This document shows positions 11,192 through 19,287 of a DNA stretch of 46,616 nucleotides, piece by piece. This DNA comes from Deltaproteobacteria bacterium (GTDB lineage: Bacteria; Desulfobacterota; Binatia; UBA9968), in contig VGTH01000044.1 of the NCBI GenBank assembly GCA_016874755.1, positions 1 through 46,616 of the forward strand, read 5' to 3'. Positions within the stretch are counted from its first letter, which is position 1; every line of letters starts with the position of its first letter. Under the pieces are notes generated by a model that saw only the letters and a list, made by a program, of their open reading frames with translations, made no database searches and had not been told where the DNA came from. A program made the translations under genes and the position numbers.

Positions 11192-11214
11192 CCAATCCAA
11201 CTACGTAACGCGCG

Positions 11215-12483
11215 CTAGTGCGTAACGGTGCACTTCCCTGCCGCGATATGAGCTTCGAATTCATCGCGGAATTTTCTGATAAACGCCCCCGGCGGCCACG
11301 CCGCGGCGTCGCCGAAGGGGCAGATCGTGTTGCCGGCGATGTTGCCGGCGACGTTGAGGATCAGATCCAAATCGCCTTTTTGGCCTTGGCCATGCTCGAT
11401 GCGGTGCAGTATTTTCTCCATCCAGTGAACGCCTTCACGGCAGGGGCTGCATTGGCCGCATGATTCGTGCGCGAAGAACCGGCCCAGGTTCAACGCCGCT
11501 CGCACCATGCAGGTGGTTTCGTCCATGACGATGACGCCGCCGGAACCGAGCAGACTGCCCGCCGCCTGAACCGATTCGTAGTCGAGGTTTACTTTTTCTA
11601 ACTCCTCCGGTTTTAACACCGGCATGGAGCCGCCGCCGGGGATGACGCCTTTTAATTTTTTGCCGTTGGCCACACCGCCGCAGTCTTCTTCGAGAAATTT
11701 CTTGAACGGATAGCCCATCTCGACTTCGTACACGCCTGGTTTAGCGACATGGCCGCTGACGCTAAAAAGTTTGGTCCCTTTGCTTTTCTCAGTGCCCATT
11801 GCCGAATAGGCGGCTGCGCCCCGTTCGAGAATCCACGGCAGCGTCGCCAGCGTCTCGACGTTGTTAACCACGGTTGGACAGCCGAACAACCCATGGGTCG
11901 CCGGAAACGGCGGCTTGACCTTGGGCCAACCGCGGCCGCCTTCCAATGACGAAAGCAAACCCGTCTCCTCACCGCAGATATAAGCGCCGGCACCGCGGTG
12001 CACGATCAAATCGATATCGTAGCCCGTGCCCAAAACGTTTTTGCCCATCAATCCCGCGCCATACGCTTCTTGAACCGCTTGCTCCAAGCGCTTGGCGCCA
12101 AAGGCCATCTCGCCGCGAATGTAAATGAACGAAGTGTGCGACTGAATCGCAAAGGCCGCGATCAAAGTTCCCTCGACGATGGCGTGCGGGTCTTGCTCGA
12201 TCAACAAGCGATCTTTGAACGTCCCCGGCTCGCTTTCGTCAGCGTTGCAGACCACGTACTTCGGCTTCGGGTTATCCTTTGGAACGAAGCTCCACTTCAT
12301 CCCCGTCGGAAACCCAGCACCACCGCGGCCGCGCAGCCCTGAAGCCTTCACTTCTTCGATCAGCTGCTCCGGCTTCATGCTCGAAACAACTTTTTGCCAC
12401 GACGCATAGCCGCCGCGCGACTGGTAGGTCGCCAGCAGATGAGAATCGGGAACACCGATATTACGGAGTAAAACTTTTTCCAT
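11215..12483 (-). CDS. nuoF: NADH-quinone oxidoreductase subunit F
   Basis: A 422-residue peripheral subunit that binds NADH and FMN and carries the N3 [4Fe-4S] cluster. Seen in the sequence: the glycine-rich GLRGRGGAGFPTGMKW flavin/NADH motif (about 49-64), the second glycine loop GAGAYICGEETGLLSSLEG (about 164-182), and the cluster motif ESCGQCSPCREG (about 343-354) with the distal cysteine in NTICPFGDAAA. Normal length. It starts at ATG 12483. It is separated from nuoE by 92 bases containing heptamer repeat H2 and from nuoG by the cruciform element. Confidence 0.97.
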   Translation of the reverse strand: MEKVLLRNIGVPDSHLLATYQSRGGYASWQKVVSSMKPEQLIEEVKASGLRGRGGAGFPTGMKWSFVPKDNPKPKYVVCNADESEPGTFKDRLLIEQDPHAIVEGTLIAAFAIQSHTSFIYIRGEMAFGAKRLEQAVQEAYGAGLMGKNVLGTGYDIDLIVHRGAGAYICGEETGLLSSLEGGRGWPKVKPPFPATHGLFGCPTVVNNVETLATLPWILERGAAAYSAMGTEKSKGTKLFSVSGHVAKPGVYEVEMGYPFKKFLEEDCGGVANGKKLKGVIPGGGSMPVLKPEELEKVNLDYESVQAAGSLLGSGGVIVMDETTCMVRAALNLGRFFAHESCGQCSPCREGVHWMEKILHRIEHGQGQKGDLDLILNVAGNIAGNTICPFGDAAAWPPGAFIRKFRDEFEAHIAAGKCTVTH

Positions 12484-12493
12484 GAACTAAGAA

Positions 12494-12575
12494 ATGGATA
12501 ATGGACAATGGATAATGGACAATGATTCGGAACTTAGAATTGCGAGTTTTGAATTATCCATTGTCAACTATCCAT
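12494..12575. repeat. Heptamer-period inverted repeat H2
   Basis: The left arm is four exact 7-base units, ATGGATA, ATGGACA, ATGGATA, ATGGACA (12494-12521). The right arm is TATCCAT, TGTCAAC, TATCCAT (12555-12575), which pairs with it. It fills the nuoE-nuoF gap and runs to the base before the nuoE stop codon. Confidence 0.8.
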
Positions 12576-13049
12576 TCATTTCATTCCGTCGAGAATCTTA
12601 TCGATCTTCTCGTCGGTCAGATTCTCATAATAATCGTCATTGACTTGCATCATCGGCGCCGTGCCGCAGGAGGCCAGACACTCGACCTCCGATAACGTAA
12701 ACCTCTTATCTTCCGTCGTTTGGCCCGGCTTGATGCCCAATTTCTTGCTCAGATACTCGGTGACCTTCTCCGCGCCGCGCAGCGCGCACGGCAGCGTACG
12801 GCAGACCTGAATATGGTGCCGGCCGATCGGCTTCTGGTTGTACATCGTGTAGAAAGTCACCACACTCTGCACCCGTGCCGGCGCCTGCCCCATCAGTTTG
12901 GCGACGTATTCGATGGCCTCCGAACCGATATAGCCGAACTCTTGCTGCGCTAGATAAAGCACCGGCAGCATCGCGGCTTCCTTCTTAGGATAGCGCGCAA
13001 CCGTCTCCTCGAATTTCTTATAAGTCTCGGGCGAAAACTCCAAAGCCAT
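12576..13049 (-). CDS. nuoE: NADH-quinone oxidoreductase subunit E
   Basis: A 157-residue thioredoxin-like [2Fe-2S] subunit (cluster N1a) that sits beside NuoF in the NADH-oxidising module. The four ligands are present as C83-x4-C88 (VCRTLPC) and C124-x3-C128 (ECLASC). Length is normal. ATG 13049 is preferred; an in-frame TTG two codons upstream (13055) is possible. The gap to nuoD (51 bases) contains heptamer repeat H3. Confidence 0.96.
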   Translation of the reverse strand: MALEFSPETYKKFEETVARYPKKEAAMLPVLYLAQQEFGYIGSEAIEYVAKLMGQAPARVQSVVTFYTMYNQKPIGRHHIQVCRTLPCALRGAEKVTEYLSKKLGIKPGQTTEDKRFTLSEVECLASCGTAPMMQVNDDYYENLTDEKIDKILDGMK

Positions 13050-13062
13050 AACCAAATCCGAA

Positions 13063-13097
13063 ACGCCTTACCCCTTACTCCTCACCCCTCACGCGAA
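13063..13097. repeat. Heptamer-period repeat H3
   Basis: Five 7-base units in exact phase: ACGCCTT, ACCCCTT, ACTCCTC, ACCCCTC, ACGCGAA. They lie in the nuoD-nuoE gap. No inverted partner arm is present. Confidence 0.7.
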
Positions 13098-13100
13098 ATC

Positions 13101-14291
13101 TTACCGGTCGCATTCCCCGCCGATCATATTCACCATGCCGAAGGTCGGCACGATATCGGCGATCATGTAGCCCTTGATCATTTCCGGAAAAGCCCCCATG
13201 GCGATAAAGCAGGGCGGGCGCACGCGCACGCGATAGGGCTTGCCGCCGCCGTCGCTGACGATATAAAAGCCGAGCTCGCCATTGCCGCCCTCGACGGCCG
13301 TATAAGTTTCCCCGGGGGGCACTTTGATGCCCTCCATGATGATCTTGAAATGATGCATCAGTCCTTCGATGCTGCCGTAAACTTTTTCTTTCTCCGGCAG
13401 GACAAAGCGCGGATCGTCGATCCACACCGGTCCCACCGGCAATTGCTCCAGGCCCTGTTCGACGATGCGCATGCTCTGTTCGAGCTCTTGAATGCGGCAA
13501 ACGAAGCGATCGTAGTTGTCGCCCTTGGTGCCCACCGGCACATCGAACTGCATCTGGTCGTAAACGAGATACGGATACGCTTTGCGCACATCGTAGTTGG
13601 CGCCGGTGGCGCGCAGCATGGGACCGGTCAAGCTATAATTCAACGCCGTCTCACGCGAGATGACGCCGATGTTCGACATGCGGTCGATGAAGATCCGGTT
13701 GCGCGACAGCAGCCGGTCGCAGTCGCCGAGCAATTTGCGAATGGTCTTGAAAGTTGCCCTGACCCGCTCAGCGAAATCCTGCGGTAGATCGTGCTTCACG
13801 CCGCCGATGCGCACATAAGTCACCGTCAGGCGCGCGCCGGTCAAATTCTCGATGATGCGCGTGACCATCTCGCGCGCCTCGATCATATAGAACCCGACCG
13901 TGATGGCGCCCAACTCCGACGCCGCCATGCCGCAGCAGGTGAGATGATCGAAGATCCGCGCCAGCTCGCTGATGATGACGCGAATGTATTGGCAGCGCGG
14001 CGGCGTCTCGGCGCCGATCAGTTTTTCCACAGCCAGGGCATAGCCGACGTTATTGATCAGCGACGAGGCGTAATTGAGTCGGTCGGTGTAAGGAATGACC
14101 TGGGTCCAGGTCGCGTTCTCGCAGCTCTTGTCGAAGCCGCGGTGCAGAAAGCCGACTTCGACGTCGCAGTCGAGCACTTTCTCACCTTCGAGCTTCAGGT
14201 TGAACTTGATCGTGCCATGGGTCGCCGGATGGGACGGCCCCATCTGCAGCTCCATGATCTCGCTCGGCAGCTCTTGCTCTTCGGCTTTCAT
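13101..14291 (-). CDS. nuoD: NADH-quinone oxidoreductase subunit D
   Basis: A 396-residue 49-kDa-type subunit that forms much of the quinone-binding site. The N-terminal MGPSHPATHGTIKF motif (about 17-30) contains the quinone-site histidines, followed by DVEVGFLHRGFDKSCE (about 40-55). The C-terminus ends in a G-G-E-C-D-R tail in place of the more usual GEVDR. NuoD is separate from NuoC, unlike the fused CD of enterobacteria. Its ATG overlaps the nuoC stop by 4 bases. Confidence 0.97.
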   Translation of the reverse strand: MKAEEQELPSEIMELQMGPSHPATHGTIKFNLKLEGEKVLDCDVEVGFLHRGFDKSCENATWTQVIPYTDRLNYASSLINNVGYALAVEKLIGAETPPRCQYIRVIISELARIFDHLTCCGMAASELGAITVGFYMIEAREMVTRIIENLTGARLTVTYVRIGGVKHDLPQDFAERVRATFKTIRKLLGDCDRLLSRNRIFIDRMSNIGVISRETALNYSLTGPMLRATGANYDVRKAYPYLVYDQMQFDVPVGTKGDNYDRFVCRIQELEQSMRIVEQGLEQLPVGPVWIDDPRFVLPEKEKVYGSIEGLMHHFKIIMEGIKVPPGETYTAVEGGNGELGFYIVSDGGGKPYRVRVRPPCFIAMGAFPEMIKGYMIADIVPTFGMVNMIGGECDR

Positions 14292-14851
14292 TTTTTGCGA
14301 TTGATCTCGTGCTGCAGTCGGCGCAACTTGTTATTCGACCGTTCATCGACGAACGTGCCGTCGACATGACGCTCCGGCACGCGCGGTTGGCACTGATTGA
14401 TCGGATAATCTTTTCTCAGCGGGTGACCCTGGAATTCGTCATACAAAAGAATCCGCCGCAAGTCGGGATGATCGACAAAGCGAATACCGTAAAGGTCCCA
14501 TACTTCGCGCTCGAGAAAGTTGGCGCCGCGCCACAGCGGCGTTAGCGACAGCACCGTCGCGTCGCTCTCCGGCACCGGCACGCGCACGCGCAAACGACAG
14601 CCGCCCTGCGTCACGGTGAGCTGATAGACCACTTCGAAACGCGGCTCTTTCTTTTTCCAATAGTCGACCGCCGTAATGTCCGAGAGTAAATCGAAACCCA
14701 ACTGCGCATCTTCTTTGAGCAAACGAAAGCTGTCGCGCAGCCCGTCGCGGCTGAGCATTACAACGTTGTCGCCCTGCGGCTGCAACGTTTCCAAAACCTT
14801 CGACCCAAGTTTTTCTTGGATGTATGAAAGGACCGGGCTCGCCTCAGCCAT
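14288..14851 (-). CDS. nuoC: NADH-quinone oxidoreductase subunit C
   Basis: A 187-residue 30-kDa-type subunit of the peripheral arm. The family signature LEREVWDLYGIRFVDHPDLR (about 119-138) followed by ILLYDEFQGHPLRKDYP is clear. Overlaps nuoD by 4 bases. It begins only 6 bases after the nuoA stop, where nuoB is expected in the standard order. Confidence 0.97.
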   Translation of the reverse strand: MAEASPVLSYIQEKLGSKVLETLQPQGDNVVMLSRDGLRDSFRLLKEDAQLGFDLLSDITAVDYWKKKEPRFEVVYQLTVTQGGCRLRVRVPVPESDATVLSLTPLWRGANFLEREVWDLYGIRFVDHPDLRRILLYDEFQGHPLRKDYPINQCQPRVPERHVDGTFVDERSNNKLRRLQHEINRKK

Positions 14852-14857
14852 GCCGCA

Positions 14858-15214
14858 TCAATCCCACTCCAGGGCCCCTTTTTTCCAGACGTAGATGTAG
14901 CCGACGGTCAAGATGATCAGAAAAATTCCCATCTGAATCAGGCCGAACATGCCCAACTGCCGGAAATAAATCGCCCATGGATACAGAAACACCACTTCAA
15001 GGTCGAAAATCAAGAATAACATCGCGATCAGGTAGAACCGCACGGAAAAGCGAATGCGTGCATCGCCGCGCGGCGGATTGCCGGACTCGAACGGCTCAGC
15101 TTTCACCGGGTTGCTCGACTTGGGCCCTAGCTTCCAGGCGAGGAAGAGCAACGCCAAAACGATGATCCCCGCAATCGCGAAGAGCACCAGCAACGGAAAA
15201 TAGGGGCTGTGCAT
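14858..15214 (-). CDS. nuoA: NADH-quinone oxidoreductase subunit A
   Basis: A 118-residue subunit with three hydrophobic helices and the conserved loop KAEPFESGNPP (about 38-48) that contacts NuoH and NuoD near the quinone site. First gene of the operon. ATG 15214 lies 10 bases after an 8-T run that ends a terminator-like hairpin in the leader. The ribosome binding site is weak. Confidence 0.96.
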   Translation of the reverse strand: MHSPYFPLLVLFAIAGIIVLALLFLAWKLGPKSSNPVKAEPFESGNPPRGDARIRFSVRFYLIAMLFLIFDLEVVFLYPWAIYFRQLGMFGLIQMGIFLIILTVGYIYVWKKGALEWD

Positions 15215-15224
15215 ATCGGCTGAT

Positions 15225-15258
15225 AAAAAAAACCGTACCGCCCAAATGAGAGGTACGG
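15225..15258 (-). terminator. Intrinsic-terminator-like hairpin in the nuo leader
   Basis: On the minus strand CCGTACC, a 12-base loop and GGTACGG are followed directly by eight T residues, and nuoA begins 10 bases further on. It lies downstream of the predicted nuo promoter (15282-15310). It could be an attenuator, or the terminator of the acyl-CoA dehydrogenase unit that reads toward it. Confidence 0.6.
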
Positions 15259-15281
15259 AAAGATGTCCGGCAACTCTTTAG

Positions 15282-15310
15282 TTTTTATGGGGAAATTGTC
15301 GGGCTGTCAA
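15282..15310 (-). promoter_or_regulatory. nuoA: Predicted sigma70-like promoter of the nuo operon
   Basis: On the minus strand a perfect -35 TTGACA (15310-15305), a 17-base spacer and a -10 TAAAAA (15287-15282). Transcription would begin near 15275, giving a leader of about 60 bases that includes the terminator-like hairpin. Confidence 0.55.
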
Positions 15311-15331
15311 GGTAAAGTCGGTGCCGGCACC

Positions 15332-15402
15332 GCGTTTAGCGTTTGGAGTCTAGCGTCTGGCGTTGATCGGAACTTAGACTCCAGACGCTAGACCCTAGAC
15401 GC
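15332..15402. repeat. Heptamer-period inverted repeat H4
   Basis: Left units GCGTTTA, GCGTTTG, GAGTCTA, GCGTCTG, GCGTTGA (15332-15366) pair with right units TAGACTC, CAGACGC, TAGACCC, TAGACGC (15375-15402). About 23 bases can pair with few mismatches around a 20-base loop. It lies between the acyl-CoA dehydrogenase stop and the nuo promoter and could separate the two units. Confidence 0.8.
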
Positions 15403-15404
15403 TT

Positions 15405-16526
15405 TTAGCCGCGCGGATAAAGCGCATCCATCATCAACTTCTTATGTTGGCCCGGCGTGCCGAGGTATTGATAGAGCGTGTGCGCCAGCACGCTGTGCGC
15501 CATCATCGGGTGGCTGTAGTCGGTGCCCGGGCCGGCCCAAACCATGTGCGCGTAGTTGGTACCGTGGTAATAGCCGTCGCTCGCCGTCGCTTTGGCTTCG
15601 TGCGCCGCGGCCTTGGCGTCCATGCCGCTTTCAATGCGCCAGATCGCCTCGTAAGTCGCCCAGCGCGCGGTGTCCATGCAAATCGAGATATCGACGCAGT
15701 GGTCCTGCACCCGTTGGAAGCGGCCGATGGGCTGGCCGAAGACGACGCGGGTGCGCGTGTATTCGCAGGTGATGTCGAAAACTTCCTGGGTCGCGCCGAC
15801 TTGATAGGCGGCGAGGATCGGCAGCGTCTTCGTCAGTGCCGCATCGAGCGTCGCCCAACTGCCGCCGCTGGTGCCGATGAAATTATCGGCGCTGACCGCG
15901 ACGTTATCGAAGTTGACCTCAAAGGCAGAAATTAGAAAACCCACCAGCGGTTTCACCGTCACGCCCGGCCGCTTGGCGTCGACGAGAACAAACACTAATT
16001 TGCCCTCTTCGGTGCGCGCCGCGCACAAAAAGTGGGTCGCCGCATCGGCATCGAAAACAAAGCGCTTGTGACCTTTGACGAGATAGCCGGCGGGAGTTTT
16101 CGTCAGCCGGGTCTCCACCGACTCCGGTCCCCAATAGGCGGCCTTGTCGGTGATCGCCGGCACGACGATCGTCGTGCCTTTGCAGAGCGCCGGCAGCAGC
16201 GCCTTGCGCTGCGCGTCGTTGCTAGCTTCATAAATAATCTGCGCGCTGAGAATTCCGGAAGTAAACAGCGGTCCCGGCACCGGCCCGTGGCCCAGTGCTT
16301 CAAATACCACCGCGCAGTCCATGGTCGACAACCCGGCGCCACCGACATCTTCCGGCAGCATCATGCCAAGCCAGCCCAGCTCGGCGGCCTTCTTGATGAT
16401 CTCCGGGCGATAAACCGCTTTGTTCAAAAACCATTGAGTCATCTGATGCGCCGGCACTTCGGCCTTGACAAAATCCGACGCCACTTTTTGCAGCATCTCT
16501 TGGTCTTCAGTAAGTCCTAAATCCAT
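15405..16526 (-). CDS. Acyl-CoA dehydrogenase family protein
   Basis: A 373-residue flavoprotein of the acyl-CoA dehydrogenase superfamily, slightly shorter than typical 380-400 residue members. N-terminal helical domain with LGWLGMMLPEDVGGAGLSTM (about 51-70), a middle beta domain including VKGHKRFVFDADAATHFL, and a C-terminal helical domain with RVVFGQPIGRFQRVQDHCVD (about 259-278), which is the family's FAD-contact region. It oxidises an acyl-CoA at C2-C3 and passes electrons to ETF or a related acceptor; the substrate is not evident. It is the second of two adjacent, divergent-in-sequence dehydrogenase genes, which recalls heteromeric dehydrogenases of steroid side-chain degradation (inference). 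Confidence 0.9.
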   Translation of the reverse strand: MDLGLTEDQEMLQKVASDFVKAEVPAHQMTQWFLNKAVYRPEIIKKAAELGWLGMMLPEDVGGAGLSTMDCAVVFEALGHGPVPGPLFTSGILSAQIIYEASNDAQRKALLPALCKGTTIVVPAITDKAAYWGPESVETRLTKTPAGYLVKGHKRFVFDADAATHFLCAARTEEGKLVFVLVDAKRPGVTVKPLVGFLISAFEVNFDNVAVSADNFIGTSGGSWATLDAALTKTLPILAAYQVGATQEVFDITCEYTRTRVVFGQPIGRFQRVQDHCVDISICMDTARWATYEAIWRIESGMDAKAAAHEAKATASDGYYHGTNYAHMVWAGPGTDYSHPMMAHSVLAHTLYQYLGTPGQHKKLMMDALYPRG

Positions 16527-16556
16527 ATGAGTCTCCTAATGCTTCCGTCTCCAAGC

Positions 16557-16580
16557 GGGCGCGATGAATCGCGCGCCTAC
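16557..16580. repeat. Short REP-like palindrome
   Basis: GCGCGAT and ATCGCGC (core 16559-16574) form a perfect 7-base stem around a 2-base loop, followed by GCCTAC. It lies between the two acyl-CoA dehydrogenase genes and is immediately followed by heptamer repeat H5. Confidence 0.6.
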
Positions 16581-16582
16581 TA

Positions 16583-16603
16583 TTGCCTGTTGCCTCGTGC
16601 CTA
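16583..16603. repeat. Heptamer-period repeat H5
   Basis: Three 7-base units, TTGCCTG, TTGCCTC, GTGCCTA, in exact phase. The last unit contributes the stop codon of the upstream acyl-CoA dehydrogenase gene. Confidence 0.5.
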
Positions 16604-17815
16604 ATCCGTTTCCGGCGCCTTCTCGACGGTCGGCCGGCCGAGGCCCAAACGCCGTGCGAAGATAACGCGGTCGGTGTCGAGTGTGCCGCCGCCATGCAGT
16701 TGGCCGGGGCCGGTGCGCACGGCGTATTCGAAATCGATTACTTCGTGGACCGACAAGTCTTGCACCAGCGCGTCGCTGCCCATGATCGCCTGCAAGCGCT
16801 CGCCATTGCGCAGCCGCATCATGCGCTGGAAGTAGCGCTGCTGTGGGCCGCCGTAGGGATGCGGCTTCTTGGCGAAGCGGCGCCAGTAAATCAGTTGATT
16901 GAAGCGGCGCAGCGTGTTCAGCTCGATAAACATATCCGCCATCGCGTCGCGCACGCGCGGATCTTCGATAATCGGCTTGCCGTCGACGTGGGTATTGCGG
17001 CAGTATTCGACCACCCGCTCGAATAACGGATCGGCCGCGATGCGGCCGTCGCCGCCATGCTCCAGCTCCATGTGGGTGCTGGCAACTTTCCAGCCGTTGT
17101 TCTCGCCGCCGATCAGATACTTCGCCGGCACCCGCACGTTGTCGAAGAACACCGCGTTCTTGATGCCCATCATCAAATTCATGTGCTGGATGGTGATGCC
17201 CGGCAGGTTCGCCGGAATGTGCAACCAGCCCAGATTCTCGTGGCGCTTGCCCTGCGGATTGGTGCAGACCAGGGTCCAGAGATAATCGGGCGGCAGATGG
17301 TGCCCGACCATGACCTTTTGACCGTTGACAACGTAGTGGTCGCCGTCGCGAATCGCTTTGGTCTGGCAGTTGGCGATGTCGCTGCCGCCATGGGGTTCGG
17401 TCAGCACCTGCCAAACGCAGATCTCCGCGCGCGAGATCGGACCAAGAAATTCGGCTTTCTGTTCTTCGCTGCCCCAGCGAATCAACACCGGCGAGACGAT
17501 GCGCGCCAACGTGTAGAAGACATGCGACAGGTTCAGGCCGTACTTGAACAGCTCGGTCTCCAAAACGATCTGGTGATCGACGGACAGGTCGGCGCCGCCG
17601 TATTTCTTGGGAAACGTTGGAAACAGCCAGCCCTTGGCGCCAAGTTTTTGCGCCAGACCGCGGCGAAATTTGTACTCTTGATCGTCTTCGCGAGTCGACC
17701 AAGAGGCCGACCAGCGCAAGTGCTCGAAGCCTTTAAATTCATTGGCCAGCCAAGTGCTGACCTCCGTACGAAACTCCAGTACCTGGGGTGGATCTGCGGA
17801 AACGGTGAAATCCAT
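16601..17815 (-). CDS. Acyl-CoA dehydrogenase family protein
   Basis: A 404-residue acyl-CoA dehydrogenase-like flavoprotein. Visible signatures are GWLFPTFPKKYGGADLSV (about 64-81), the FAD-contact segment VLTEPHGGSDIAN (about 135-147), and ENNGWKVASTHMELEHGG (about 237-254). It differs clearly from the 373-residue dehydrogenase encoded next to it, so the pair is not a recent duplication. The start ATG 17815 has a GGAGCGA-type ribosome binding site. Substrate unknown; the neighbouring CoA-transferase suggests that an activated acyl-CoA is made and oxidised by this cluster. Confidence 0.9.
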   Translation of the reverse strand: MDFTVSADPPQVLEFRTEVSTWLANEFKGFEHLRWSASWSTREDDQEYKFRRGLAQKLGAKGWLFPTFPKKYGGADLSVDHQIVLETELFKYGLNLSHVFYTLARIVSPVLIRWGSEEQKAEFLGPISRAEICVWQVLTEPHGGSDIANCQTKAIRDGDHYVVNGQKVMVGHHLPPDYLWTLVCTNPQGKRHENLGWLHIPANLPGITIQHMNLMMGIKNAVFFDNVRVPAKYLIGGENNGWKVASTHMELEHGGDGRIAADPLFERVVEYCRNTHVDGKPIIEDPRVRDAMADMFIELNTLRRFNQLIYWRRFAKKPHPYGGPQQRYFQRMMRLRNGERLQAIMGSDALVQDLSVHEVIDFEYAVRTGPGQLHGGGTLDTDRVIFARRLGLGRPTVEKAPETD

Positions 17816-17839
17816 AGCTCGCTCCTTTCAGTCGTTCGC

Positions 17840-17906
17840 GGTTTCGAGTTTGGAGTTTCGTGTTACGGGTTCTCAACCCGAAACACGAAACCCGGAACCC
17901 AAAACG
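17840..17906. repeat. Heptamer-period inverted repeat H6
   Basis: Left units GGTTTCG, AGTTTGG, AGTTTCG, TGTTACG, GGTTCTC (17840-17874) face right units CGAAACA, CGAAACC, CGGAACC, CAAAACG (17879-17906), giving a long imperfect hairpin. It lies between the CoA-transferase stop and the dehydrogenase start. Confidence 0.8.
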
Positions 17907-17909
17907 AAT

Positions 17910-19091
17910 TCATACTACTCCACTCGCTCTTAGTTCTTTAACTGCGTGCGCATCATAGCCGATCTTGGCCAGCACCTCTGCAGTGTTTTCGCCCAAGAGT
18001 GGTGCCGGACGAAAAAATTTCGGCGGCGTGCCCGACAAGTTGATCGGGCTGCCGACCAAATTGCTGGTGCCCATCTTCGGATGAGTGATCTGCTTGGGAA
18101 TACCCAAATGTTTGATCTGCGGATTGTCGAACACTTCGCGGATGGTGTTGATCGGCGCGTTGGGAATCTCGTTGGTATCGAGCCGCGGCAGCCAGTAGTC
18201 GCGCTTTTTCTTGGCAAACGCCGCGCGCAGCATTTTGACTATTTCATTGTGGTGGTCGGTGCGCTGCTTGCGCGTCTCGAAGCGCGGGTTGCCAATTTGG
18301 TCGTCGAGCTCACCCGCTCGAAGCAGTCCCTCCCAGGCTTTGTTATGGCCGGAGAGATGCACCATGAACGGTTTGCGGTCGCAGTCGAGCAGGCTGTAGA
18401 TGCGCCCCTTGGGAAAATTCTCGCGCGACACCGCTTCGCCGCCGTTTAAATAGTCCGAGACATGCGACTCGATAAACGCAATGGCCACTTGCAAGAGCGA
18501 CACGTCGATAAACTGGCCGCGGTTAGTCTTCGCCCGCGCCAGCAGCGCCGCCATGATGCCGTGGGCCGCGAAGATACCGGCGGAATGATCGACGAACGAT
18601 ATGCCCGCCACTTTGGGATCGTCCAGGTCGGTCACTAGGCTCATCATGCCGCTCAGCGCCTGGCCGATGGTGTCGAAGCCCGGCTTATCGCGGTAGGGCC
18701 CGCTCTGGCCGTAGCCGGAAATCGAGCAATGAATCAGCTTCGGATTGAGTTTTTCGAGAACATAGAAGTCGAGGCCCAACTGCTTGCGCGTCGGCGGCCG
18801 GAAATTTTCCAGAAAAATATCGGCGGTTTCGAGCAGTTTGAGCAAAATCTCGCGCGCTTTTTTCTCGCGCAAGTTCAAAGTCACGCTCTTCTTATTGCGG
18901 TTGAGCGCGCGAAAGCTCGGCCCATAGCCTTCGTATTTCGGATTGCGCCCGCGGTGCGTGTCGCCGCCATTGGGCAGCTCTATCTTGATGACTTCGCAGC
19001 CTAAATCGCCCAGTAAACTACTGGCATAGGGCCCAGCCACATGGCCGCTGACATCGATACAGGTAAATCCTTCGAGTGCTCCGGAAATCAT
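17910..19091 (-). CDS. CaiB/BaiF family (class III) CoA-transferase
   Basis: A 393-residue family III CoA-transferase, which moves CoA from one acyl-CoA to another carboxylic acid. The N-terminal CIDVSGHVAGPYASSLLGDL (about 10-29) and ViKIELPNGGD stretches are characteristic. RNKKSVTLNLREKKAREILL follows near residue 69, then DIFLENFRPP (about 91-100). The catalytic aspartate is expected in the DLDDPKVAG region (about 155-163). Full length for the family. It is first in a co-directional set with two acyl-CoA dehydrogenases, so it probably supplies their CoA ester. It is divergent from the luciferase-like gene. Confidence 0.9.
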   Translation of the reverse strand: MISGALEGFTCIDVSGHVAGPYASSLLGDLGCEVIKIELPNGGDTHRGRNPKYEGYGPSFRALNRNKKSVTLNLREKKAREILLKLLETADIFLENFRPPTRKQLGLDFYVLEKLNPKLIHCSISGYGQSGPYRDKPGFDTIGQALSGMMSLVTDLDDPKVAGISFVDHSAGIFAAHGIMAALLARAKTNRGQFIDVSLLQVAIAFIESHVSDYLNGGEAVSRENFPKGRIYSLLDCDRKPFMVHLSGHNKAWEGLLRAGELDDQIGNPRFETRKQRTDHHNEIVKMLRAAFAKKKRDYWLPRLDTNEIPNAPINTIREVFDNPQIKHLGIPKQITHPKMGTSNLVGSPINLSGTPPKFFRPAPLLGENTAEVLAKIGYDAHAVKELRASGVV

Positions 19092-19155
19092 TCGCCGTAA
19101 AACCGTTCAAGGGAATAGAATTCACTTATCGTAATCGAAAAATGTTGTCCATATG

Positions 19156-19170
19156 CCGCGCTTTGCGCGG
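19156..19170. repeat. Short palindrome in a divergent intergenic region
   Basis: A perfect 6-base stem CCGCGC and GCGCGG around TTT. The 19092-19287 region separates divergent genes and must hold both promoters. A perfect TTGACA at 19206-19211 has no convincing -10 at normal spacing, so no promoter is called. Confidence 0.45.
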
Positions 19171-19287
19171 TAGTTCCAACCGTTCCAGCGGTTCAAACCG
19201 CCGGATTGACATCTTGGCCATTTGGCGAAGCAACCGGTCTCAGTGTATTGTGTAGCAGAGTAAACAACGCATCCGAGCTGCTTGGTT

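Noticed and set aside
11115-11214. Riboswitch in the nuoF-nuoG gap
   Set aside because: The nested hairpins have the layout of a REP/cruciform element inside an operon and no conserved riboswitch core.
14851-14858. Hidden or tiny nuoB between nuoA and nuoC
   Set aside because: Only 6 bases separate the two genes, and no NuoB cysteine pattern occurs in any frame nearby.
16536-17702. 388-codon open frame on the minus strand overlapping the acyl-CoA dehydrogenase
   Set aside because: It is a shifted frame of the dehydrogenase gene, Arg-rich with no family features.
17057-17941. 294-codon open frame on the plus strand
   Set aside because: It is antisense to the acyl-CoA dehydrogenase and runs through heptamer repeat H6; no conserved features.
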